From contig CM046876.1 in NCBI GenBank assembly GCA_025667525.1, positions 482,256,557 to 482,320,556 of the forward strand: 64,000 bases of DNA, read 5' to 3'. Every line of letters starts with the position of its first letter. Position 1 is the stretch's first letter. The notes under the pieces are model-generated. The model ran no database searches. It was given only the letters and a program-made list of their open reading frames with translations, and was not told the DNA's origin. The position numbers and the translations under genes are program-made. This stretch comes from Glebionis coronaria. Lineage: Eukaryota; Streptophyta; Magnoliopsida; Asterales; Asteraceae. Below, one piece after another: positions 35,520 to 47,465 of this stretch.

Positions 35520-36010
35520 GACACCCAACTCCCTCCTGAGGAAACTTGGGAGCTGAGTTCAATGTGGAAAGCTGAACATTCAGGGGACTGAAGCACATGT
35601 ATATCATCCCAAGGATGTGCTTGTACCTGCTGAAAAGAGGATGAAGTTATAAACTTCTTAATGGTTAATTTCTTTGAAAAAGTGCCTAAGTAGGAGCATG
35701 AACTAAAGAGGAACCACCTATGTAAATGTTGAGGTTTCGCCGCCTCAAGGAGCATGGACTTTGGCTCTTACAACATTTATGAATTGGATATGGACACATG
35801 GCTTGTATGGTGTCAGGAGCGTTTTAAGTGTTTGAAAACTTGTGTGTATTTTATTTTCAGGTATTCAAAGTAGTTGAAGGGTTCAATTCTTAGAACACCC
35901 TGATTCTCGAATATTTGAAGTGATGTACTAATATGGAAATTCAATCCTCAGGACATTTTCATTTATGCACTGGTTTTGTTAAATTTGATTTTCATGCAAA
36001 AGGAAGTGTA
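35520..36010 (+). other. 3' untranslated region of third copia
   Basis: About 490 bases between the pol stop and the purine tract, with no gene seen. Contains repeated GGAGCATG words. Confidence 0.6.
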
Positions 36011-36014
36011 CTAA

Positions 36015-36026
36015 ATTGGGGAGGAT
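36015..36026 (+). other. Polypurine tract of third copia
   Basis: AATTGGGGAGGAT directly before the 3' LTR start TGTTGG. Confidence 0.75.
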
Positions 36027-36646
36027 TGTTGGAAATTTAGTGCAATTGTGGGATCGAGTCATACTTGTAAATGGGTTTGGAGGTACGGAGTGTACACCCA
36101 TTAAGTCCCTGACCTCCCTGGACTCAATATAGTGGTCGATAGTTCATCAGTAGGAAGTTGCTCCTGGTTAGGAAGTTGCTCCTGGTTAGGACGTTGCTCC
36201 TGGTGATGCACAAAGTCTTTGTAACCTCTTTGACCAATCAATGAGGATTGAATATTGACTTAATGACCAGGTTTATGGTCATGTAACCACTATGCTTTAT
36301 GTAGGTAATTATGATATTAATTGGCCGATTAATGCTCTTAATACCTTTGACTATGAGTTACATCCTTCTAGGACTAGGATCACTATAAATAGTGATCATA
36401 CTTACATGAGGAAATATACAGAAACAAGAAACACTTACACGTACAGAGTTCTTGATTTGTGCCTAAAACAAGAACTAACTCTTGGTTTTATCCCAAGGAG
36501 GTATTCGTGTTAACCCAGGCATAGGGTCGAATAATCTTCTTTGGAAAGTGATTACACGACTTCAAGAGATATCCGGTAACCATTCATTGGTACGTAGTTA
36601 GGCTATTGATTATCTTCACCCTGTTGGAACGAAGTAAACCCCAACA
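36027..36646 (+). repeat. Third copia 3' LTR
   Basis: 620 bp, with three instead of four GAAGTTGCTCCTGGT units, followed by the ATTAT duplicate. Confidence 0.95.
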
Positions 36647-36851
36647 ATTATTATATCAGTATAGTATTTGTAATCACAGTTTATGAATTGTGCTGTTATA
36701 GTTTTTAGGACTAGAGACAAGAAAGTGTTCGAAAATCAACCCAACTCAACCCAGACCGTTTTGACCAGTTTTGCCCATTTCAACCCGGAACTGTTTCGTC
36801 ATGTATCTGGCTCGCATGACCCTCCCATTTGCCACCTTTAAGTTTATCATA

Positions 36852-37045
36852 TTTTTTTTTGGTAACCGTGATTTCCAACTCATTGGCCGACAAAACCACG
36901 GGGTTTGAGCCCACCGCCACACAGGTAAAGCCCTCCCTTTTCAGGAGGTTGGCGTGACCACGGTTGTTTGCACCTAGCAGGAATTGAACTTGAGACCTCA
37001 CACACTTTGGAGTGATAGCCACAAACCTTTTGCCACTAGGCCGAA
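36852..37045 (-). mobile_element. tRNA-derived SINE
   Basis: On the minus strand an A-box-like CGGCCTAGTGG (37043-37033) is followed about 42 bases later by a B-box-like AGTTCAATTCC (36990-36980). The unit then runs to GGTTACC and an A-run (36860-36852). This is the internal RNA polymerase III promoter layout of plant SINEs. A 113-residue minus-strand opening across it is incidental. No clear target duplication was found. Confidence 0.72.
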
Positions 37046-37262
37046 GCATAGTAGAAATAGTTATGTAAACTTGCATCGATGTAAATAATTTTTTAAAACT
37101 ACAAAGACAATGATTTGTCATAGATCGATCATTTGATTATGTATTATTTAGTTACATTCACATGTTCGAGTGACCATATGTCCATATCTTATTTCTTTTT
37201 TAAAAGTAAGAAAAAAGAAAACTACGCATAAGACCATGACTGAAACATAACAAAGATGTAGA

Positions 37263-38372
37263 TCATGCGGCCAATAAGACCTGTGAAGTTTTTTCATATC
37301 TAAAACTCAAATCTTTGGATTCATCAGCACACCAAACAAATATGCCTCCAAGTTTACCTTGCCTCTTCAACTCTTTGCACGCCTCAAAGAAGCCATCATT
37401 GGGACGCAAACCTAAGTTACCTTTGCTTATGAAACTTGCTAGAATTTGACCTCCGGCATAGCTCGAAGCATATTGATGGTTGAAGTGATTCACGAACTGT
37501 GAAACACTAAGTTTATCGTATGCGTAAAACTGGAAATTCACATAATCAATAACATGTCCATATTTCTTCCATAAAGCCAAGTAATTCCTTTCAACAGGTC
37601 CGTCGTCTTCATAGGGAGCAATAGAAGCAAACTTGATGATTTGTTTTTTCTTTAAGATTGTTATAAGTCGTCCTATACATTCGACAAAGGTTTTCTCGCC
37701 TGATCTAAAGCGTTCATAGTCAATATCAATTCCATCCAAATTATACTGCTTGGTCATGCTGGTTAATGATTTAACTGCATTTTGAACCCACGAGTTCACT
37801 GATTTAGCCGAAAAATAGGCCTTGTTTTTATCACCACCGACACTATCGCCACCTAAGCTGACTGCCACTTTGACATTTGAGTGTTTAGCTTTAACTGATG
37901 CGACTTGTGAAGGACCTAAATTTTTGGTTTCCCAGAAAATATTGAATTTGCCATTAGTTGGCTTTGAATGATTATCTAAGGTGTAATCAATTGCGAATGC
38001 TAGGATGAAATGGACTTCAACTTTTGGGTTTATCGGCATATCTGATAACTGAACCGAGTCAGATTCAGCACCAATGTACTCCCGGAAAATATTTGATTTT
38101 GCAGCTGTATGAAAAACATATTAACACATGAAAGAATTAGTCTTTAGAAAACTATCAATACAACAAATTAACCATATGGAAATTTTCTTATATATTCATT
38201 CACATACGTAAATGTCCATATCTTTTGTACTTCTAAACGTCTGAACAACTAATTTTTTTTTACATTTCTTCTAAAAGGTGTACGAAATTTACATATGATA
38301 GGAACGAGACGTACCATTAGTAGATGATATAAGCAGCATAAGTATTGCTGCCGAGTAAAGACCACGAAACAT
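37263..38372 (-). CDS. GH18 chitinase-like protein (chitinase 2-like), two exons
   Basis: Exon 1 is 38372-38315 and exon 2 is 38104-37263, with a 210-bp GT-AG intron (38314-38105) in phase 1; the product is 299 residues. Exon 1 encodes the signal peptide MFRGLYSAAILMLLISSTN, so the protein is probably secreted or vacuolar. The mature part starts near [11 protein letters not shown]. The barrel motif SLGGD is at residues 102-106, the catalytic motif DGIDIDYE (DxxDxDxE) at 143-150 with the acid/base Glu present, and FQFYAYD at 210-216. The C-terminus has GGIFVWCADES and ends LLAA. Family members hydrolyse chitin or related N-acetylglucosamine polymers, while some relatives are storage or lectin-like proteins, so activity is not certain. 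Length fits the family. No stop or shift was seen. It is the only intact copy of the local cluster. Confidence 0.92.
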
Positions 38373-38780
38373 GACGTTTTCTCTATTATGAATGTTTATC
38401 ACTATTACTTATAACATTCTGTTAGATGATAACTATATCTAATAAATAAGATATGATAGTAACCTATTGTTTGGATTTATCATGTATTATGAAGATAGTT
38501 TCTTGTTAAATCCAGAGATAATGATAATGATGTTTAATTCTTGGTAGAATCTCTATAGGTGGTACCGTGGAACCTCCATGATTCCGAATGAAGAACTAGG
38601 ATCTTGTGAATCGACGTTAAGGAAATTTGATTCAAAGCATCATATATAGATTCTAACGTTTGAAATAATGTGACAAAAATATATGATGCTAAGGTCAAGT
38701 TTAAATGTGTCTTTATGGTCATGGAATATTTAGACCAACTTCTTTTCAGCAATTAAAATCCAAAATCTATAGGAGATTAG
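38373..38780. other. Upstream region of the GH18 gene
   Basis: AT-rich, about 400 bases up to the presumed LINE 5' end. A TATAAGTA word on the minus strand near 38410 could serve as a TATA box about 40 bases upstream of the ATG, but this is weak. Nothing else recognised. Confidence 0.35.
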
Positions 38781-39380
38781 GAGGACATAGTATGCTGAAT
38801 TTGGTTGTTTTTAAGAGAAAATATTTTACCAACAAATCAACGATTCAATACTCTTCCTTCAACTCTTCATAATCCAATATTGTTTTTAAAATCAAACGCC
38901 TAAAAAGTACATACAAAATTTCAGTTCAATCATAACCATGAAATCAACGAGATTGGGCTGTCTAATCTTTCAATTAATGGTGCCGAGCGTGTTGTTGTTG
39001 ATTTTGAGAATGATGAGACACGCGATGAATGACGGCTTACGCTTGTGGGCAAGGTCTACACTGACCGACTTATTAACTTCCAAAAACTGCAAAGAATCCT
39101 AATGGCGGCATGGCGACCGAGACAACCGCTAAGAATTCAAGAGCTCGAAGGTGGCATATTTCTAGCTATCTTTGATCATATGGTGGACATGAGGCGGGTT
39201 CTTGATGACGACCCTTGGTCGGTCGAAAGAGATCTAGTTATTTTAAAACTAGTAGACGAGGATGAGCAACCTTCGAATGTTGAGATGAGTAAGATTCCCT
39301 TTTGGATTTTCTTACTTAACCTTCCCTTTAGCAGACGTGGTGAGAAATATGATCGTGCCATTGCCGAAAAGGTTGGTTCT

Positions 39381-39568
39381 TGAAAGTATCTTGTGTTTAT
39401 TGATTTTGCATGTCTGTGCTATCACACTAGACAAGTATTTATACTTACAAAGATTGGGTTTGAGCTTATCTCAAACAGATAAACATTACAGCTATTATAC
39501 ACCTAACTTAGGAAATATCCAACAAATAAATCAAATGATACAATCAATCAAATCATTGACAGCTAACA
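39381..39568 (-). repeat. 3' LTR of deleted copia
   Basis: Matches 40797-40983 with about seven differences. TG...CA ends, preceded on the minus strand by a GCGGGG purine run. Confidence 0.88.
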
Positions 39569-39600
39569 CCCCGCAGTTGGAGCGGGAGGACACCGAATGC

Positions 39601-40796
39601 TCAAACTGAAACGAAAATCTTCAAACAAAGTGGAAGGCAATCCTTTAGTGAAAATATCTGCATACTGATAGCGTGAAGTGAAGGAACATGTAGAACGCGA
39701 ACTTGACCAGCAGCAACCAAATCTCCAACAAAATGTATATCAATCTCGATGTGCTTCATACGTTGATGTTGAACCGGATTCGAAGATAAGTATATAGCAC
39801 TAACATTATCACAATACACAAGATAAAGGAGTATGTAACTCTCGAAGTAAATTCCTTAACCAACAAGTCTCAGCAACAGCATTAGCAACACCACGATACT
39901 CAGCCTCTGCACTAGAACGAGAAACCGTCGGTTGACGCTTAGAGGACCATGAGAGTAAGTTGTTTCCAAAAAACACACAATAGCCTGAAGTCAATCTCCG
40001 AGTGGTAGGACAACCAGCCCAATCCGCATCTAAATAGGCAACTAAGGATGTATTAGAAGATGAAAACAATTGTAACCCATAATCCAAAGTACCTCGAACA
40101 TACCGCAAGATCCTTTTAAGAGCCGAGAAATGAGGCTTCCGAGGATCATGCATATGAAGACAAACCTGTTGCACAGCATAAGAAATATCAGGGCGGGTAA
40201 ACGTGAGATACTGAAGAGAAATTGCAAGACTATTGTATAACGTCGGATTAGAGACCGGATCACCATCATCTCCAAGCTTAGACTCCGTATCAACAGGAGT
40301 TCGACTAGGATTACAATTACCCATATGCGCCCTCTCAAGAATCTCAATAGCATATTTCCTCTGAGATAAAAACATCCCAGAAGAATCCCAAAAAATAGTT
40401 AAGAGAACCCAGATCCGTCATAGAAAACTCCTGATGTAGAGATGCAATAATCCTCTGTAATAAAGTCTCAAAAGAAGCTGTAAGTACAATATCATCACAA
40501 ATAAGCAGTGTCGGTTCCCTGTCTATAAATAAATAGTGATGAGTCACATCTACTTTGACTAAGTCCAACCCGAGTAATATAACAAGCAAATCGCTGAAAC
40601 CAAGCCCGAGGAGCCTGCTTAAGACCATAAAGGGACCGCTGCAAGAGACAAACATAATCAGGATGTGTAGAGTCCCTGAATCCCGGAGGCTGATGCATAT
40701 AAACCGTCTCAGATAAGTCACCATGTAGAAATGCATTCTTGACATCAAGCTGGTGAACCGGCCAATGTCGAGAAATAGCCAGACTAAGAACCGTCC
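39601..40796 (-). pseudogene. Partial copia RT and RNase H
   Basis: The minus strand gives RT pieces VHQLDVKNAFLHGDLSE, MHQPPGFRD and [19 protein letters not shown] (40780-40580). There are frame changes through 40500-40380, where the YVDD box is not readable as intact. RNase H follows with SRSSAEAEYRGVANAVAE and RMKHIEIDIHFV (40375-39640). This is an RE1-like copia. The 5' LTR joins it at 40797. Confidence 0.85.
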
Positions 40797-40983
40797 GAAA
40801 GTATCTTGTGTTTATTGATTTTGCATGTCTGTGCTATCACACTAGACAAGTATTTATACTTACAAAGATTAGGTTTGAGATTATCTCAAACAGATAAACA
40901 TTACAGCTATTATACACCTAACGTAGGAAATATCCAACAAATAAATAAAATGATACAACCAATCAAATCATTGACAACTAACA
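40797..40983 (-). repeat. 5' LTR of deleted copia, fused to RT
   Basis: Lacks its last base compared with 39381-39568 and continues straight into RT sequence. The join lies at a short shared CTTTC/CGGAC stretch. Confidence 0.85.
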
Positions 40984-43900
40984 ATTCTATGTTAGATGTT
41001 GATACCCAACGTCTAAAAGAAGGCATCAAGCACATTCGAGCTCGGGTAATGATTGATGTCTCAAAGCCCTTATGTCGACATATCTTTGTGAAGAATCTGC
41101 ATAATGATCAAGTAATGGTTGGGCTATGCTACGAGCGATTGTCAAATTTCTGCTACTAGTGTGGTCATCTTGGACACACAGTTAAAGAATGCTTTGATAA
41201 GCCGCTAGAATTAGATGCAAACACAATTGAAATTTGGCCTTTTCAAGAATATATCTTTACGAGCCCCTCCACTGAGAGAAGGGAATAGTAGGAGCGATAT
41301 TGACCATGTTTTTCAATCCTCTCGACTTGGATTTAATGACCATAACAAACAATGTTCAGCTCCTACGGGTCTTGATGGCTAAAAATATGAACCGAGCAGG
41401 TTAGGGACTAACAAACTAAAGGGAAACACAACATTAGATGAAACTCATCTGAGGGGAAAACAAGGGAGCATGTTAGAGAATACGGAAATGAATCAGGAGA
41501 GTAGGGGAGATAATCATAGGAATATTGAGCATATCAGCATTGAAGAAGCAAGCAAATGCCATAGAGTGGAGATTCTACAAACTAATGTGGGGATTGAGGG
41601 GGCTATCCGCCACGTAGCTGTCAATAATGAGACAAACTCTAGTCACCATTTGCCTAATGATAAACAAACTTATGAGATGAAGGGACAAGATGATGATCCA
41701 ATTGCACAATCAAAACAGAATGAGAACATTGACACAAACCCAGAAACTACAACAGTCCCTACTACTAAAGCCACGAATACTTTCACGCAGAATTCATGGA
41801 AAAGACAAAAAAGGGTCTTGTCGAATAGTAGTGCACATGTTGTGGATGTGGGTCACTCCCTCAAATAAAAACAACATAATAAAAGGGAAAGGATGGAGTT
41901 TATGGGACCGGAAAATATAGAGGTGGATGGTGAAAAGCGTCTAAATAATGACGAATGTTTAGATGAAAAGGCGAGGGCTGCTCAACAGTCCCGCCTACAA
42001 CCATGAGGCTCCTAAGCTGGAACGTTCAGGGCCTGGGAAATCCTTGGACGTTTCACCACCTTCGCGAACTAATGAAGGAAAACAAGCCCTCTATCGTGTT
42101 TCTTATGGAGACCCGGTTACACGATACTGAAACTTAGGGTATACGTCGATGTTTCTTATATTTCAACATCCTAGTTGTAAATCCAGATAGGAGAGCTGGT
42201 GGCCTTATTATGCTTTGGAAAAAGAACTTGAATGTTAAAGTTATGAGTTTTTTTAAGAATCATGTTGACTTTTGCGTTGTTGAGGATTCTAGCATACAAT
42301 TGAGAGGATCCGGCATTTATGGGTGGCCGAAAAATCAAGATAAGTATCGTACATGGGGACTGCTCTGTTCTCTAAAAAGTATGTCAACACTCCCTTGGCT
42401 TTGTTTTGGAGACTTCAATGAAGTGTTATATAGTTTTGAGAAATCGGGAATACGTGGATGTAATTTGCAAGAACTAAAAGCTTTTGAAACATCGTGCCAC
42501 TACTGTGATCTTGATGACTTAGGCTCTAATGGCATCAAGATGACCTGGTCAAATGGAAGAAGAGGGATGCATAATGTACAAAAGCGACTCGATAGATTCT
42601 TGGCTACACAAGGTTGGGCAACACTTTTCCCGTCGAACCATGTCACAATTTTGCCACGAGTGGCCTCAGACCATTCACCTATTGTTCTTTCTCAAGATGA
42701 ATGCATCAACAGAGGCAGTCAAAAAAAGAGGTTAAGATTTTAACACATGTGGCTCAGAGATAGCACACTTGAGGGAATTGTTGAAGGTGTTTAGCTCGAT
42801 GATATTAGAAAAGGTTTGGGTAGTAATCCGTCAGCTCTAATTGGTGGTTGTGCGGGAAGACTCAAAGAATGGAATAAAACAACCTTCGACCATGTTCAAC
42901 GCAATATTCGAGCTAAAATTAAGCTATTGAAAGATTTACAAAGCCAAACGAGGTATGATTCCTATCAACAAGAACGTGACTTACAAAACGAATTAAAGGA
43001 ACTATATGCACGGGAAGAGGTCATGTGGCGTCAAAGGAGTAGAGTTCAATGGTTGAAAGAAGGGGACAAAAATACACAATTTTTTCATGCTCGTGCCAGT
43101 AGTCGTCGAAAACAAAACAACCTTTTGAAACTGCAAATGGATGATGGCAGGTGGGTGGAAGACGACGTTGGTTTGTGCAACATGGTCTCGTCACACTTCG
43201 AGAGGTTATTTGCTACTTCTAATCCACCACAATGCGATGACGATATATCATGCCTTGATAAATCTCTTTGTGACGATGATATAACAAACATAGGGAAGCC
43301 AATTTCTGAAAACGAAGTCCATGATGCGGTTATGCAGATGCACCCCTTCAAAGGCACCTGGACCTGATGGTATGACTGCATTATTTTATTAGAAATTTTG
43401 GAAGATCGTTGGCCCTACAGTTGTAAATATTGTGGGTCAATTTTTTGTAGTGGAGTCATGCCGCCAAATATCAATGAAACTCTAATTACTTTGATCCCAA
43501 AAACCCAGCCTCCAACATCTTTAAGCGACCTACACCCTATCAGTTTATGTAATGTGATTTACAAGATTATATCCAAAGTCCTCGTCAACAGGATTAAACA
43601 AGTTCTCCCAAGGTTGATTAATAAAACTCAATCCGCCTTTGTTACAGGGCGTACGATCACTGATAATGCCATTGTTGCTTTTGAGGTTTTTCATTGGATC
43701 AAAAACAAAAGACGTGGCCGGAAAGGCGCGATGGCCCTCAAAGTTGATATGAGCAAAGCCTATGATCGTATAGAGTGGTCGTTTAATAGATCGGTGCTTC
43801 AAAAACTTTGCTTCCCACCAAATTTCACTGATCTCATAATGACATGTGTGATGTCTTTCTCTTTTTCATTCAATATTAATGGGCAAATTTCAGGACATGT

Positions 43901-45435
43901 TGTTCCTACTCGAGGACTCCGTCAAGGGGACCCCATTTCGCCCTACTTATTTATCATGTGCGCAGAAGTGTTGTCAGCAATGATTAGGAAAGAGATTCAC
44001 ACAGGACAAATTCACGGAGTTAAAGTTAGTCGTCGTGCGCCTGGAGTTAGCCACTTGTTTTTGCTGATGATAGCATTTTCTTTACAAGGGAAACAGTCGA
44101 TGAATCCACACGATTGAAGAATATTATGGGGAAGTATTGCAACTATTCTGGCTAAAGCATAAATTTCGATATTCTTTAGCCCAAATGTTAAAACAACCTT
44201 ACGGAATGCTATTGCAAGCACACTAGAGGTCTGTGAAGCATTAAACCAACCAAAGTACTTAGAACTCCCTTCTATTGTTGGTAGAAAGAAAAAAGACGTG
44301 TTTCATTCGGTTCAAGATAACATATGAAAGAAGATTACCGGTTGGAAAGAGAGAAACTTGTCAATAGGAGGAAAAGAAGTTCTATTAAAATCCGTTGCTC
44401 AAGCAATGCCGATGTATGTCATGAACCTTTTTCTTTTCCTAGATGGGTTGATAGATGAGATCCATCGTGCTTTTAATCGCTTTTGGTGGGGACATGGAAA
44501 TAAGGAAAACCCTATACGATGGGCTTCATGGGATTCAATGTGCATCTCTAAATATCATGGCAGCCTTGGATTTCGTCACATGCAGGGTTTTAATATGGCA
44601 CTCCTCGCAAAGCAAGGATGGAGACTCATTACAATGGAAGGGTCACCTCCAGCGAGAATTCTCAAGGCAAGGTACTTTCCAAGAGGTTGTTTCTTAGATG
44701 CAAGAATTGGTCATAAACCGAGCTTTATATGGCGGAGTTTATGTTCAGCGCGAGATATCATACGGGAAGGGCAAAGATGGAATGTTGGAAATGGCACGAG
44801 AGTGATAATCTGGGAAGACCATTGGTTGGAGGGTTACAAGTCACTTCATAACCATATTCCAAACTCTGAATATAAAGTTGTTAACGATCTTTTAGACCGC
44901 ACTACACAAGGGTGGAATCACACACTCTTGATACAACTATTTCCCCGCCAAATTGCAACAAGGATCTCATGTGTACACACTAATCCTGATGAGAGTGACT
45001 TCCTTTATTAGGGTGCCTCTCCTACTGGAGTGTTTACATGCAAATCTGCCTATTGGATCGCAACTCAAAGTATAGACTGCCTCCATGATTCACAACATGA
45101 ACGCAAATATTTGAAGGCCGCCTAGTTGGCAAATGTCTCGGTTAAAGTAAAGATCTTTGTATGGAAAGCTTGCACGAATCTGCTCCCCACTATAAGCAAT
45201 ATTGCTACTAGAGGTTTAGTACCTAATTCTCTCGATTGTGTTCATTGTTCAACACCAATGGAAGACATCAAACAGGCATTATTTCTTTGTGATTGGGTTC
45301 GAGATATATGGGCTGCCATGGGGTTAAGTGATCTTACTAATCAGGTAGCTGATATATCAATTGAAGAAATGATTGGCGCAACGAAGGAGAGCAAAAAGGA
45401 CTAGTTTGAATGGATGTTAATGTTAATGTGGCGGA

Positions 45436-45623
45436 CAGGGGCGGAGCCAGGGAGGGGTCAAGGGGGTCGCCCGACCTCCGGAGCGAAAAAAATGTAGTGT
45501 AAATTTTCGAAAATAATCGGATTTTTTTTAATAATTTGACCCCCTAAGAACCATTTTTTAGTGTAGTTTATAAAAAATATCAAAGTTTGACCCCTCGAGC
45601 CAAATTTTCTGACTCTGCCCTTG
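45436..45623. mobile_element. hAT-type MITE in LINE ORF2
   Basis: 188 bp. Terminal inverted repeats CAGGGGCGGAGCCAG and, from the other end, CAAGGGCAGAGTCAG. A perfect 8-bp target duplication GTGGCGGA is at 45428-45435 and 45624-45631. Size, TIR start CAGGG and 8-bp duplication point to hAT. Confidence 0.9.
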
Positions 45624-46461
45624 GTGGCGGATATGGAGTGCAAGAAACTCCAAAGCTCATGGGCAAGGAGATCTCGAGAAGGATAAAGTTAAAGAATCTG
45701 CTTATGGGATCCTGTAAGAATATTTGCGAGCCAATCAACATGTCGAAGTTCTTACAACTCCCCGTCAGCCACCCTTGCGAACTTGGTCAGCCCCAGCTAA
45801 TGAAGTGATAAAAATCAATTGTGATGCTGGAGTACGAGAAAACAACGGGGCAGCAGGCCTTGGTTTTGTCATGAGAAGCCACAGTGGATTAGTATTGGCA
45901 GCATGAAGTAGACAGGTGGCATTTGCGACGTCAGTTGTTGAAGCCGAGGCAAAAGCTATTCTTTGGGCTATTCAAGTGGCACAAGCTAAGGGCTTTGTAA
46001 GGGTTGTTTTGGAAACAGCTTCAAATATACTTGTCCAAGCTTTCAAACACAACAAATTGTTGCATCACATTAGAGGGAAAGGAGTGGTCACACCATCACA
46101 CCAAAAAACACCCCATCACGTCAGCTTTTTCACTTCCACATCCACACCAAAAACAATCATCTTATCATCACACCATTTCCACACCAATTTAACCTTTTTT
46201 CATTTTTTTTCAAAAACTACCCACAACAATTAAATTTATTCAAATCCTAATTTACTTTATTCATTCAAATAAAAAACATTACATTCGAAAAAAAGACAAT
46301 ACATAAATTAAAAAAATTCAAGAAATAAAAATGCATAAAATAAAAACTAATTTATTCAATTCCATATTTCTGTTTGATTTCATCCTTTTTCTCATTGATG
46401 AAACGAGCTTCGATTGCGTCACAATCCCGAGTCGACGTCGATAGAAAATCTAGTTCCTCCT

Positions 46462-46725
46462 TCATAAGGTGCTCGTTGTCTTTTTTTTTACTATTTCGAA
46501 GGCTTCAAGAGCGGCTTGTCTTTTGCGTCGAAACTCCACCACTAATTCACTCACATTTTTGTTTATGGCAGTTCCTTTACGGGTTTTTTTTAGGATTGGG
46601 GGTTCATTGAAGGATTTTGGGTTTTCTTGATCCATTTGTGTGTATGTGTGTGTAATTTTACAAGAGATATTGTTATGTATATATAGGGAAAATTTGGGAT
46701 TCAAAAAAAGTAGCCATTTGGGCAT
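46462..46725 (-). CDS. Small passenger ORF A of Harbinger-type element
   Basis: 87 codons, K/E-rich, with NVSELVVEFRRKRQAALEAF predicted helical. A TATATATA word lies upstream on the minus strand near 46680. I do not recognise the family. The position within the element, and the shared flanks with the second unit, suggest a diverged copy of the same cassette. It may be a remnant of the element's accessory (Myb-like) ORF, but no Myb motif is evident. Confidence 0.4.
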   Translation of the reverse strand: MPKWLLFLNPKFSLYIHNNISCKITHTYTQMDQENPKSFNEPPILKKTRKGTAINKNVSELVVEFRRKRQAALEAFEIVKKKTTSTL

Positions 46726-46891
46726 TTAAGTTTTTTTAAAAAAAAATAAATAGCCGTTAGGCTTATTTGGAAAAAAAATATCCTCAACAATTTACTTTAT
46801 TCAAATCCTAATTTACTTTATTCATATAATAAAACATTACATAAACATGGAGATAAAAAAGTAAACTTAAAAATTAAAATACATAATACGA

Positions 46892-47465
46892 TTAGTCTGT
46901 TCCTAGATCTGAATCCGAAAGCTGACCAGGTAAATCCCAGCGCCTTGTTTCTTCTTCATCTTCTTCGACCATAATTTGGGCCTCCAGCTCCCTTTGTTCC
47001 CTTTCTTCTTCTTCCAGTGTTTGTCTTAATACTTTTTGATCTAGGTATAGTTGATACACCTCTTTATCATTAAGTAAGCTATTTAAGTCGTTTGGAGTTG
47101 GAAAGGGTAGATCGGGAGACACATTTCAGCTTCGTTGTTTGGGATGAAGAACCCAACTTATTCAGCCATTCATTATTTTTTTTAATTCTAGCCTCAAGTT
47201 TTATCGACTTTCTAAACAAAGATCTATGAACGCTGAAATCGACATCAGATTGAGTACTTAGATACGTGTCGATTAAATGACGTTTCTGTGCAGAAAGATC
47301 AGTGCTTTCGGCACATGCTATGCGCAATTTCGAATTTTCTTCGGAAGCGGCTTCGAAATCTTCAGCTAACCACGTAAGCTTATCGCGACGACGTTGTTGA
47401 TGACTTATTTGTTTCTGAATCATAGCCTTAATCTCGTCATCGTTGTGTGAGAAAGAGCGTGCCAT
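46892..47465 (-). pseudogene. Passenger ORF B of Harbinger-type element, frameshifted
   Basis: Two overlapping minus-strand openings (47465-47079, then 47122-46892) look like one protein of about 190 residues broken by a frameshift near 47100. The first part (MARSFSHNDDEIKAMIQKQ...) is helical and basic. The second has a glutamate-rich coiled coil (LEEEEREQRELEAQIMVEE). TTATTTATAAAG upstream near 47520 could be a TATA region. Family not recognised. Confidence 0.5.

Larger units (their letters stand above)
30921..36646 (+). mobile_element. Ty1/copia retrotransposon, 5.7 kb, third element
   Basis: LTRs 30921-31558 (638 bp) and 36027-36646 (620 bp) begin TGTTGGAAAT and end CCCCAACA. Target duplication ATTAT is at 30916-30920 and 36647-36651. 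The length difference is one extra 18-base unit GAAGTTGCTCCTGGTKAG in the 5' LTR; otherwise about a dozen substitutions separate them. Gag-pol is on the plus strand, starts only 29 bases after the LTR and is broken. It sits between the GH18 pseudogene and the intact GH18 gene. Confidence 0.95.
39381..40983 (-). mobile_element. Deleted Ty1/copia element inside the LINE
   Basis: LTRs 39381-39568 (188 bp) and 40797-40983 (187 bp) enclose only the second half of pol. The 5' LTR is fused directly to the middle of RT, so PBS, gag, protease and integrase are missing. Flanks GTTCT (39376-39380) and ATTCT (40984-40988) are the target duplicate with one mismatch, inside a LINE ORF1 codon run. Confidence 0.88.
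38940..41860 (+). pseudogene. LINE ORF1 (DUF4283-like with zinc knuckle), interrupted
   Basis: The first part (about 38960-39380) encodes LTLVGKVYTDRLINFQKLQ, WRPRQPLRIQELEGGIFLA and RVLDDDPWSVERDLVILK, the DUF4283-type RNA-binding region of plant L1 ORF1. The frame resumes after the copia derivative at 40984 (LDVDTQRLKEGIKHIRARV) and reaches a C-X2-C-X4-H-X4-C knuckle (about 41150-41190). Stops occur before LTLVG (near 39032), in the knuckle (41158-41160, at the second residue after its first Cys) and beyond. The tail to 41866 is low-complexity and hydrophilic. Confidence 0.8.

Noticed and set aside
31204..36513. 73-codon opening present in both LTRs of the third copia (31204-31425 and 36292-36513)
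   Set aside because: It is duplicated because LTRs are duplicated; it overlaps the TATA region and has no domain.
36780..37121. 113-codon minus opening
   Set aside because: Spans the SINE with its pol III boxes; not protein-like.
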